From NCBI GenBank assembly GCA_023437745.1, contig JAEZFI010000209.1, forward strand, positions 1 through 23,977: a stretch of 23,977 bases of DNA, in the 5' to 3' direction. Position numbers and translations under genes: made by a program. The notes beneath the pieces are model-generated. The model searched no databases. It was not told the origin of the DNA and saw only the letters and a list, made by a program, of their open reading frames with translations. Positions 7,512 to 13,880 of this stretch are shown here, in pieces. The first letter of the stretch is position 1. Each line of letters starts with the position of its first letter. Source of the stretch: Actinomycetes bacterium (GTDB lineage Bacteria > Actinomycetota > Acidimicrobiia > Acidimicrobiales > Microtrichaceae).

Positions 7512-7873
7512 CCCGGCTCAGGGTCGCCGTCCTCGGGCTGGTCACCCTGCTCGCCCTCGGCCTCGGCTCGGCCGCAGCGGGCGCCCAGGATTCGTCCGGT
7601 TCTCGGGGCGACGCTCCCCCCACGGTGGTCGCACCGCCGCACATCGTCCCGACCCCGAACAGCGGTCGCGAACCGCAGTCGGCCACCGACCCCGGCGGCG
7701 TCGCGCAGTACGGCGTGCTGGTCGGCATGGCCGTGGGCCTCGCGGCGATCGTGCTGCTCGTCGCCCGGGAGTCCCGCAAGAAGAAGGCCCAGCAGGCGCT
7801 CCAGGCCCAGCAGGCTCCCGACGCCGAGCAGGCTCCCGGGGCCGAGCAGACTCCTTCGGTTCCGCGGGACTGA
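7508..7873 (+). CDS. Small exported single-span membrane protein
   Basis: 121-residue protein whose ATG overlaps the toroid-gene stop (ATGA). It has an N-terminal signal sequence (TRLRVAVLGLVTLLALG, probable cleavage after AGA near residue 26). A ~40-residue Pro-rich extracytoplasmic stretch follows, containing PPHIVPTPNSG and ending DPGG. One membrane span lies at about 68-88 (YGVLVGMAVGLAAIVLLV), with a basic stop-transfer RESRKKK. The cytoplasmic tail is Gln/Ala/Pro-rich, with loose QAP/AEQ repeats. No enzyme domain is visible. As the last gene of the GT4 cassette it may anchor or couple the glycan machinery at the membrane; this is inference from position only. Confidence 0.75.
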   Translation: MTRLRVAVLGLVTLLALGLGSAAAGAQDSSGSRGDAPPTVVAPPHIVPTPNSGREPQSATDPGGVAQYGVLVGMAVGLAAIVLLVARESRKKKAQQALQAQQAPDAEQAPGAEQTPSVPRD

Positions 7874-7919
7874 AGCGGCCGTTCGCGGCGCCGATCTGGT
7901 CGATCGGGTCCCGCGGAAC
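7859..7919. terminator. Long inverted repeat between convergent glycan genes
   Basis: GTTCCGCGGGAC at 7859-7870 is perfectly complementary to GTCCCGCGGAAC at 7908-7919 (12-bp arms, 37-nt loop). The left arm includes the last codons of the small membrane protein, and the right arm ends just before the convergent methyltransferase stop at 7921. A bidirectional terminator is likely, though the large loop and missing T tract weaken the case. Confidence 0.5.
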
Positions 7920-7920
7920 G

Positions 7921-8595
7921 TCAGCGTGGCGTGGGCTGGTGCGGGCGGCCGTCGTCGAGCCGCTCGAGCACCCGCAGCGATCCGCACGCGGCGACCTCGG
8001 CGAAGCTCTCCGACTCGAGGGCCCGGAGGTAGATCTCGTAGGGCGGGCGCCCGCCGTCGGCCGGGTCCGGGAAGACGTCGTGGATGGCGAGCAGGCCGTT
8101 GGGGGCCACGTGCGGCGTCCACAGCTCGTAGTCGCGGTGGGCCGGATCCTCGCCGTGCCCACCGTCGATGAACAGCAGCGCCAGCGGCGTCGCCCAGTAG
8201 CGGGCGAGCGTCGGCGAGTCGGACACGACGGCGACGACCGACTGCTCGAGGCCGGCGTCGTGGAGGGTCCGGCGGAACGTGGGCAGCGTGTCGATGCGAC
8301 CGACGGCCGGGTCCACGAGATCGGGTTCGTGCCACTCCCACCCCGGCTGGTTCTCCTCCGACCCCCGATGGTGGTCGACGGCGAAGAGGACGACGCCCGC
8401 CGCCGCAGCCGCGGCGCCGAGGTAGATGCCCGACTTGCCGCAGTAGCTGCCGATCTCGAGGAGCGGCGCGCCCGGGACCCGGGTGGTGGCCTCGACGGCG
8501 GCCTGGTGCAGCGCGAGGCCCTCGTCGGTCGGCATGAAGCCCCGAGCGGCCTCGGCCGCGGCGCGGATCCCGGGATCGAGCGTGACCCCGGCCAT
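7921..8595 (-). CDS. Class I SAM-dependent methyltransferase (Methyltransf_24-like)
   Basis: 224-residue enzyme. Motif I appears as PLLEIGSYCGKSGIYLG near 44-60. VLFAVDHHRGSEENQ follows, with the acidic residue that should contact SAM. LLFIDGGHGEDPAHRDYELW and LLAIHDVFPDP are the later strands typical of the Methyltransf_24/TylF-type group, which often methylate sugars or phenols. The start is ATG at 8595, sharing one base with the GtrA stop (TGATG), so it is translated after the GtrA gene. The reading frame stays open far upstream, but that stretch is the shadow of GtrA. It converges on the GT4 cassette. O-methylation of a surface sugar is inferred; the substrate is unknown. Confidence 0.86.
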   Translation of the reverse strand: MAGVTLDPGIRAAAEAARGFMPTDEGLALHQAAVEATTRVPGAPLLEIGSYCGKSGIYLGAAAAAAGVVLFAVDHHRGSEENQPGWEWHEPDLVDPAVGRIDTLPTFRRTLHDAGLEQSVVAVVSDSPTLARYWATPLALLFIDGGHGEDPAHRDYELWTPHVAPNGLLAIHDVFPDPADGGRPPYEIYLRALESESFAEVAACGSLRVLERLDDGRPHQPTPR

Positions 8596-9197
8596 CAGAT
8601 CGGGAGGTCTCGGTGGAGGTCCTCCACCTCGTCCTCGGTCGGCTCCTGGCCGTGGTGCGTGGCCTTGAACAGCCAGCGATCGAGGAACAGGAAGCGCAGC
8701 ACCCAGACGATGCCGTAGCCGAGCAGCTGCGCGAAGAAGATCGCGGTGCCGTGGACCAGCGGGCTCTCGTCCTTCGGGAACATCTGGCCGGCGATGTAGA
8801 CGAACGCGATGGCGAACGCGGTGCCCAGCACTGCCGCGAGCCAGAACACCGTCAGCTCGGTGGCCCGGTTGTCCTTCGACTTGTGGCGCCAGACGTAGTG
8901 CTTGTTGGCCAGCAGGTTGGGGATCGTGAGCACCGACGCCGAGATCAGCACCGCCCACGTCTCCTTGATGTCGAAGATCCACACGAGCGACTGCACGGCG
9001 AGCTGCCCGAGCGGCACGAAGACCACGGAGACCCCGGCGTAGCGGATCATCTTCCGGAGCTGCGCCGACTCGAGGCGCTGTTCGAGGATCCTGAGGCCCG
9101 GCAAGCTCATGAGGCGTTGCACCAGCGGCGACTTCCACAGGCGGTGCAACTTGCCCGGGGCGTGCGCCTCGATGCCCACGGGGCTCGCGTCGTTCAC
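8595..9197 (-). CDS. GtrA-family membrane protein
   Basis: 200-residue integral membrane protein. After a ~50-residue cytoplasmic N-terminus it carries four hydrophobic segments with the GtrA/DPMS spacing: MIRYAGVSVVFVPLGQLAVQS, WAVLISASVLTIPNLLANKHYVW, LTVFWLAAVLGTAFAIAF and IFFAQLLGYGIVWVLRFLF (roughly). The NLLANKHYVW element after the second span and the charged FLDRWLF end are family-like. GtrA proteins are linked to moving undecaprenyl-phosphate-linked sugars across the membrane or supporting a glycosyltransferase. The start is GTG at 9197, exactly 6 nt after a TAGGCT -10 box, with no Shine-Dalgarno, so the mRNA is probably leaderless. It is translationally coupled to the methyltransferase at 7921-8595. 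Confidence 0.87.
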   Translation of the reverse strand: MNDASPVGIEAHAPGKLHRLWKSPLVQRLMSLPGLRILEQRLESAQLRKMIRYAGVSVVFVPLGQLAVQSLVWIFDIKETWAVLISASVLTIPNLLANKHYVWRHKSKDNRATELTVFWLAAVLGTAFAIAFVYIAGQMFPKDESPLVHGTAIFFAQLLGYGIVWVLRFLFLDRWLFKATHHGQEPTEDEVEDLHRDLPI

Positions 9198-9203
9198 CGG
9201 GTC

Positions 9204-9209
9204 AGCCTA
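9204..9209 (-). promoter_or_regulatory. -10 box for leaderless GtrA transcript
   Basis: On the minus strand TAGGCT (TANNNT) ends 6 nt before the GTG at 9197, which places the transcription start at or next to the start codon. No clear -35 is visible. Confidence 0.6.
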
Positions 9210-9308
9210 TCGAGGGCTGCCCGCACGGTCGGCATCACGGTCGGCGTTCTGCGGCGGCCCGGAAGGGACGGGCGCGGCCCACTGCCCGGTGTGAGCGAGA
9301 CTCGTGCG

Positions 9309-10169
9309 ATGGACCAGGCGGCGGTGGACGCGTTGATCGAGCTGTTGGACCTCGAGGCGGTCGAGGTCAACCTCTTCCGGGGGAACTCCCCGAACGAGGA
9401 CCGCCAGCGGGTGTTCGGCGGCCAGGTCGCCGGGCAGGCCGTCGTGGCGGCGACGCGCACCGTCGAAGTGGACCACGCCATCCACTCGCTCCACGCCTAC
9501 TTCCTGCGTCCCGGCGACCCGAACGCGCCGATCCTCTACCAGGTGGACCGCGTGCGGGACGGTCGCAGCTTCACGACCCGGCGGGTGCTCGCGATCCAGC
9601 ACGGGCGCCCGATCTTCGGCCTCTCGTGCAACTTCCACCGGCCCGAGGAGGGCTTCGACCATCAGATGGCGATGCCGAGCGGGCTGCCGGATCCCGAGTC
9701 GCTGCCCGACTTCCACGTGCGCATGGAGCCGTGGAAGGAGGCGCTGGGCGACTGGTACACACGGCCCCGGGCCATCGACACCAGGTACTGCGACTGGAAG
9801 CCGCCCACGGACCGCTCACCCGGGCCGATGCACCAGGACGTGTGGCTGAAGGCCAACGGCAAGCTGCCCGACGACCCCGTGCTCCACGCCTGCATCGTCA
9901 CGTACGCCTCGGACATCACCGTGCTGGACACCTCGCTCCAACCGCACGGTGGCAGCGGCCTGGGTGGTGTCTTCATGGCGAGCCTCGACCATGCGATGTG
10001 GTTCCACCGACCGTTCCGGGCCGACGAGTGGCTCCTCTACGCGCAGGACACCCCCTCCGCGTCGGGCGGCCGCGGGCTGGGCCGCGGCCTCATGTTCACG
10101 ACGTCGGGCGAGCTGGCGGTGTCGGTCGTGCAGGAGGGCCTCATCCGCCCGATGCGGGACGGCGAGTGA
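9309..10169 (+). CDS. tesB: Acyl-CoA thioesterase II
   Basis: Cytoplasmic double-hotdog enzyme hydrolysing acyl-CoA to free acid and CoA. The 286-residue protein aligns along its length with E. coli TesB: LLDLEAVEVNLFRG, RVFGGQVAGQA, SLHAYFLRPGD, RDGRSFTTRRV and AIQHGRPIF in the first hotdog domain. The second has VTYASDITVLDT, with the Asp of the catalytic Asp/Thr/Gln set, then ASLDHAMWFHRPFRADEWLLY and VVQEGLIR with the Gln. ATG 9309 matches the TesB N-terminus and lies 6 nt after GAGACT, a weak -10. An in-frame GTG at 9291 would add six residues. The stop shares a base with the next start (TGATG), so it is coupled to a sugar dehydrogenase gene with no obvious metabolic link. Confidence 0.93.
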   Translation: MDQAAVDALIELLDLEAVEVNLFRGNSPNEDRQRVFGGQVAGQAVVAATRTVEVDHAIHSLHAYFLRPGDPNAPILYQVDRVRDGRSFTTRRVLAIQHGRPIFGLSCNFHRPEEGFDHQMAMPSGLPDPESLPDFHVRMEPWKEALGDWYTRPRAIDTRYCDWKPPTDRSPGPMHQDVWLKANGKLPDDPVLHACIVTYASDITVLDTSLQPHGGSGLGGVFMASLDHAMWFHRPFRADEWLLYAQDTPSASGGRGLGRGLMFTTSGELAVSVVQEGLIRPMRDGE

Positions 10170-11416
10170 TGAGGATCCTGTGCCGCCCGGCCGCCGCGGC
10201 GCTGGCACTGGGCGCGCTGACCCTCGGGGCGTGCGGCGGGGACGACGGTGCTGATTCCTCCAGCCCGGTGGCCTCCACGCTGGTCGACCGGACCTCCACG
10301 ACCGCGGCACCGGCCGTCGGCACCCCGACCACGACCGACGGGTCCGGAACGACGTCGCTGCGGGTGACGAGGCTCGTCCAGGGCCTCGAGCAGCCCGTGG
10401 CGATGGCGGCCATCCCCGGCACCTCGCAGCTCTTCGTGGTGGAGCGAGTCGGGCGCCTCCGCCTCGCGGAGCTCACCGGCGACGAACTGGTGGTCGATCC
10501 GACGCCCGTCCTGGATCTCTCGGACCGCATCCTCTCGCAGGGCGGGGAGCAGGGGCTGCTCGGCGTGGCCGTCTCCCCCGACGGCGGTCTCCTCGTCCTG
10601 GACGGGACCTTCACCACCAAGGGCGAGGGCGGCGAGTCGCGGGTGCTGCGCTACCGGCTGGACGGGACCCGACCCGACCCAGGCACCGAGACGGTGATCC
10701 TGCGGCAGCCCCAGCCGTTCTGGAACCACAACGGGGGTCACGTCGAGTTCGGGCCCGACGGGTTGCTGTACGTCGGGTTCGGCGACGGCGGGGGCCAGGG
10801 CGACCCGGACGGCAACGGGCAGGACCTCGGCACGCTGCTGGGCAAGATCCTGCGCATCGACGCAGCGGCGAGCACGGCGGACCGCATCGCGATCCCGGCC
10901 GACAACCCCTTCGCCGGGAGAGCCGGGAGCAAGGCGGAGATCTGGGCCTACGGGTTGCGCAACCCGTGGCGGTTCTCGTTCGACAGGGTCACCGGCGACC
11001 TGTGGATCGGCGACGTCGGCGGGAACCTGGAGGAGGAGATCGACCACGCTCCTGCGGCGGACGGCGCCGGGCGGGGCGCGAACTACGGCTGGCAGCTGCG
11101 CGAGGGGCGCGGCGACACGGCGACCGACGGCGACCGGTCGGGGCTCGTCGACCCGGTCATCGAGCTCTCCCACTCCGAGGGCTACTGCTCCGTGATCGGC
11201 GGCGTGGTGTCGAGGGACCCGCGGCTCCCGGACCTGTCGGGGAGCTACGTCTTCACGGACGCCTGCCGGGGCGAGCTGCACGTGCTCACCGACGGTCGCC
11301 TCCGCCTCGATGCCGGCGCCGTGGTCGCCGCCGCGACGACCTTCGCCACGGGCCCCCACGGTGAGATTCTGGTCGCCACGCTCCACGGTGACGTGTACCG
11401 GGTCGACGCCGCCTGA
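10169..11416 (+). CDS. PQQ-dependent sugar dehydrogenase-like lipoprotein
   Basis: 415-residue exported six-bladed beta-propeller of the glucose/sorbosone dehydrogenase family, which oxidises aldose sugars with PQQ and calcium. The signal peptide ends in a lipobox (LTLGAC, C22). A Thr/Ser/Pro-rich linker runs to about residue 62. The propeller shows the family motifs QPVAMAAIPG, GEQGLLGVAVSPDG, WNHNGGHVEFGPDGLLYVGFGDGG (H187 aligns with the catalytic His), GKILRID, IPADNPF, YGLRNPWRFSFD and GANYGWQLREG. The usual Arg/Gln after the NHNGG glycines is His191 here, a position I believe varies. No PQQ-synthesis genes are in the window, so cofactor supply is unproven. TGATG coupling to tesB fixes the start. 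Confidence 0.88.
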   Translation: MRILCRPAAAALALGALTLGACGGDDGADSSSPVASTLVDRTSTTAAPAVGTPTTTDGSGTTSLRVTRLVQGLEQPVAMAAIPGTSQLFVVERVGRLRLAELTGDELVVDPTPVLDLSDRILSQGGEQGLLGVAVSPDGGLLVLDGTFTTKGEGGESRVLRYRLDGTRPDPGTETVILRQPQPFWNHNGGHVEFGPDGLLYVGFGDGGGQGDPDGNGQDLGTLLGKILRIDAAASTADRIAIPADNPFAGRAGSKAEIWAYGLRNPWRFSFDRVTGDLWIGDVGGNLEEEIDHAPAADGAGRGANYGWQLREGRGDTATDGDRSGLVDPVIELSHSEGYCSVIGGVVSRDPRLPDLSGSYVFTDACRGELHVLTDGRLRLDAGAVVAAATTFATGPHGEILVATLHGDVYRVDAA

Positions 11417-11432
11417 CCTGCCGCCTCGAGCG

Positions 11433-11481
11433 CGAACTGTCACCACCCACCCGGCACTTCCCCGCCAGCGGTGACAGTTCG
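11433..11481. repeat. 12-bp-arm inverted repeat (CGAACTGTCACC)
   Basis: CGAACTGTCACC at 11433-11444 is perfectly complementary to GGTGACAGTTCG at 11470-11481, with a 25-nt C-rich loop. It begins 16 nt after the sugar-dehydrogenase stop and may be its terminator. The conserved-looking arms and shared ACTGTCACC nonamer with 4330-4338 leave a REP-like element or protein site possible. The 11417-11550 gap otherwise holds the TetR control region. Confidence 0.55.
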
Positions 11482-11516
11482 GCGAGACATGGTCGGCGAC
11501 ACGCGGCGCGACGAAG

Positions 11517-11542
11517 TGAGTGAGGGCTCACTCAGGTACGCT
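11517..11542 (+). promoter_or_regulatory. TetR operator palindrome and promoter
   Basis: TGAGTGAG (11517-11524), GG, CTCACTCA (11527-11534) is a perfect 18-bp palindrome. TACGCT at 11537-11542 is a TANNNT -10 box, 8 nt before the GTG at 11551. The palindrome fills the space just upstream of the -10, where a bound TetR dimer would block RNA polymerase. Autorepression of the TetR-exporter operon is the natural reading. Confidence 0.75.
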
Positions 11543-11550
11543 GCTCGGCC

Positions 11551-12153
11551 GTGAACGCCGTCGCCTCCCCCTCGTCGCCGCCGCTCCGGCGTGCGACCCG
11601 CGCGGCCTCGCTGCCGGCGGACGAACGCCGCGCTGCGATCGTCGCTGCGACCCTCCCCCTCCTCCTCGAGCACGGCGAGCGGGTCACCACCCGCCAGATC
11701 GCCGACGCCGCCGGCATCGCCGAGGGCACGATCTTCCGGGTCTTCGACGACAAGGACGCGCTGCTCGCCGCGGTCATCGAGGCCGCGCTCGATCCGGCGC
11801 CGCTGGAGGAGGCGATCGGCGCCATCGATCCCGACCTGCCGTTCGAAGCGGCGCTCGGCGCCGCGATCGAAGTCCTCCAGCGGAGGGTGATCGACGTCTT
11901 CCACCTGGCCTCGAGCGTGGGGAGCCGCCTCCACGACCGTCCCCGACGCCCGATGCCGGACAGCCCTGCCCTCGTCCACCTCCTGGCGGAGCACGCCGGC
12001 TGCCTCCGGGTCGAGCCGGCGGTCGCGGCTCGCCACCTCCGCTCCGTCACCCTGGCCCTCACCCACCCCTTCCTCGTCGACCATCCGTCGACGGTCGACG
12101 ACATCCGCTCGCTGTACCTCCACGGCACGTCAGCAGGCGACGAGCGATGCTGA
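11551..12153 (+). CDS. TetR-family transcriptional regulator
   Basis: 200-residue DNA-binding repressor. The N-terminal ~25 residues are a Pro/Ala/Arg tail. The helix-turn-helix domain follows (about 25-72): ADERRAAIVAATLPLLLEHG, then TTRQIADAAGIAEGTIFRVF with the recognition helix, then DDKDALL. This is the standard TetR_N arrangement. The C-terminal ligand domain (about 75-200) is helical and unlike a named subfamily. The GTG start sits 17 bp after a perfect 18-bp palindrome. The end overlaps the first exporter gene by 7 nt, so repressor and pump are made together. It most likely senses a substrate of the downstream ABC exporter and derepresses it; the ligand is unknown. Confidence 0.92.
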   Translation: MNAVASPSSPPLRRATRAASLPADERRAAIVAATLPLLLEHGERVTTRQIADAAGIAEGTIFRVFDDKDALLAAVIEAALDPAPLEEAIGAIDPDLPFEAALGAAIEVLQRRVIDVFHLASSVGSRLHDRPRRPMPDSPALVHLLAEHAGCLRVEPAVAARHLRSVTLALTHPFLVDHPSTVDDIRSLYLHGTSAGDERC

Positions 12154-13880
12154 GCCGCCTGCTCCGGACGACCCTGCGTCCCTACCGCAACCTCCTGCTC
12201 GGCCTCGTGGTGCTCCAGGCCGTGCAGGCGATCGCGGCGCTGGTGCTGCCCACGCTGAACGCCCGGATCATCGACCACGGCGTGATCCCCGGCGACGTCG
12301 GCTTCATCAAGTCCGAGGGTGCGGTGATGCTCGCGTTCACGACCGTCCAGGTGCTGTTCGCCGTCGCCGCGGTGTACCTGGGCGGCAAGGTCGCCATGGC
12401 GTTCGGCCGGGACCTCCGCTCGTCGCTGTTCCACCGCGTGACCGACTTCTCGGCGCGCGAGGTCGGAGCGTTCGGCGCCCCGTCGCTGATCACCCGGCTC
12501 ACGAACGACGTCCAGCAGGTCCAGATGCTGGTCGTGATGGCCTGCACGATGGCGATCGCCGCGCCGATCACGATGGTGGCGGGCATCGTGATGGCGATGC
12601 GGGAGAGCGTCGGCCTCTCGGTCGTCCTCCTCGTGAGCATCCCCCTCGCCGCCGTCGTGCTGGGGCTGATCGTGGCGCAGATGGTCCCCACCTTCCGCCA
12701 CATGCAGGAGTACGTCGACCAGATCAACCGGGTCCTGCGCGAGCAGATCACCGGCATCCGTGTCGTGAGGGCGTTCGTGCGGGAGCCGCAGGAGGTCGAG
12801 CGGTTCCGGTCCGCCAACGCCGACCTCACCGGCACGGCGCTGCGGGCCGGGCGCCTCATGTCGTCGATGTTCCCCACCGTGAACCTGCTGATCAACGGCG
12901 CCAGCGTGGCGGTCCTGTGGATCGGGGCCGACCGGATCGGCACCGGGGAGCTGCAGGTCGGCTCGCTGGTCGCCTACCTCAGCTACCTCGTCCAGATCCT
13001 GATGTCGGTCGTGATGGCGACCTTCATGATGTCGATGATCCCCCGGGCCTCGGTGTCGGGGGGTCGCATCCAGGAGGTGCTCGACACGGCTCCCTCGGTC
13101 GTCCCGCCGACCCACCCCGTGCGCGAGGTCGTGAGCCGGGGGACGATCGAGCTGCGGGACGTCGGGTTCCACTACCCGGGCGCAGAGCAGGCGGTGCTCA
13201 GCGACATCTCGTTCACGACCACCGCCGGGCAGACCACGGCGATCATCGGGAGCACGGGCGCCGGGAAGACCACCCTCGTCAACCTGATCCCACGGCTGTT
13301 CGACGCGACGTCGGGCACCGTCCTGGTCGACGGCGTCGACGTCCGGGATCTCGACCCGGACCTCCTGTGGAGCATCATCGGGCTGGTCCCGCAGCGCCCC
13401 TACCTGTTCTCGGGGACGGTGGCGAGCAACCTCCGATTCGGCCGCCCGGACGCGACGGAGGACGAGATGTGGGAGGCCCTCGAGGTCGCGCAGGCCGCAG
13501 ACTTCGTGCAGGCCATGCCGGGCGGCCTCGACGCCCGGATCGAGCAGGGCGGCACCAACGTGTCCGGCGGGCAGCGCCAACGGCTGTCGATCGCCCGTGC
13601 CCTCGTGCGGCGCCCGGAGATCTACGTGTTCGACGACTCGTTCTCCGCCCTCGACCTCATGACCGATGCACGCCTGCGGGCTGCGCTCGCGCCGCACACA
13701 CGGGAGGCTGCCGTGGTGATCGTGGCGCAGCGGGTCTCGACGATCGCCGGCGCCGACCTGATCATCGTCCTCGAGGACGGCCTGATCGTCGGGCGCGGCA
13801 CCCACGACGAGCTCCTGGCGGACTGCCCGACCTATGCCGAGATCGTGCAGTCCCAGATCGGCGAACGGAGCGCGGCATGA
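12147..13880 (+). CDS. ABC exporter half-transporter, degenerate ATP site subunit
   Basis: 577-residue fused transmembrane and ATPase protein (six spans in about 12-300, nucleotide domain about 335-577). Walker A is GSTGAGKTT (368-376), the Q-loop is VPQRPYLF (Q416) and the signature is the full VSGGQ (472-476). Walker B ends FDDS, with Asp497 where the catalytic Glu should be. The switch histidine is Gln528 in VAQRVSTI. This is the pattern of the degenerate-site partner of heterodimeric type IV exporters such as TM287/288, LmrCD and BmrCD. It overlaps TetR by 7 nt and the second half-transporter by 4 nt. Probable role: export of a drug or lipid-like compound from the inner leaflet. Confidence 0.93.
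   Translation: MLSRLLRTTLRPYRNLLLGLVVLQAVQAIAALVLPTLNARIIDHGVIPGDVGFIKSEGAVMLAFTTVQVLFAVAAVYLGGKVAMAFGRDLRSSLFHRVTDFSAREVGAFGAPSLITRLTNDVQQVQMLVVMACTMAIAAPITMVAGIVMAMRESVGLSVVLLVSIPLAAVVLGLIVAQMVPTFRHMQEYVDQINRVLREQITGIRVVRAFVREPQEVERFRSANADLTGTALRAGRLMSSMFPTVNLLINGASVAVLWIGADRIGTGELQVGSLVAYLSYLVQILMSVVMATFMMSMIPRASVSGGRIQEVLDTAPSVVPPTHPVREVVSRGTIELRDVGFHYPGAEQAVLSDISFTTTAGQTTAIIGSTGAGKTTLVNLIPRLFDATSGTVLVDGVDVRDLDPDLLWSIIGLVPQRPYLFSGTVASNLRFGRPDATEDEMWEALEVAQAADFVQAMPGGLDARIEQGGTNVSGGQRQRLSIARALVRRPEIYVFDDSFSALDLMTDARLRAALAPHTREAAVVIVAQRVSTIAGADLIIVLEDGLIVGRGTHDELLADCPTYAEIVQSQIGERSAA

Noticed and set aside
10169..11416. Full PQQ-dependent glucose oxidation pathway
   Set aside because: Only the dehydrogenase-like protein is present; no PQQ-synthesis or partner genes are in the window.
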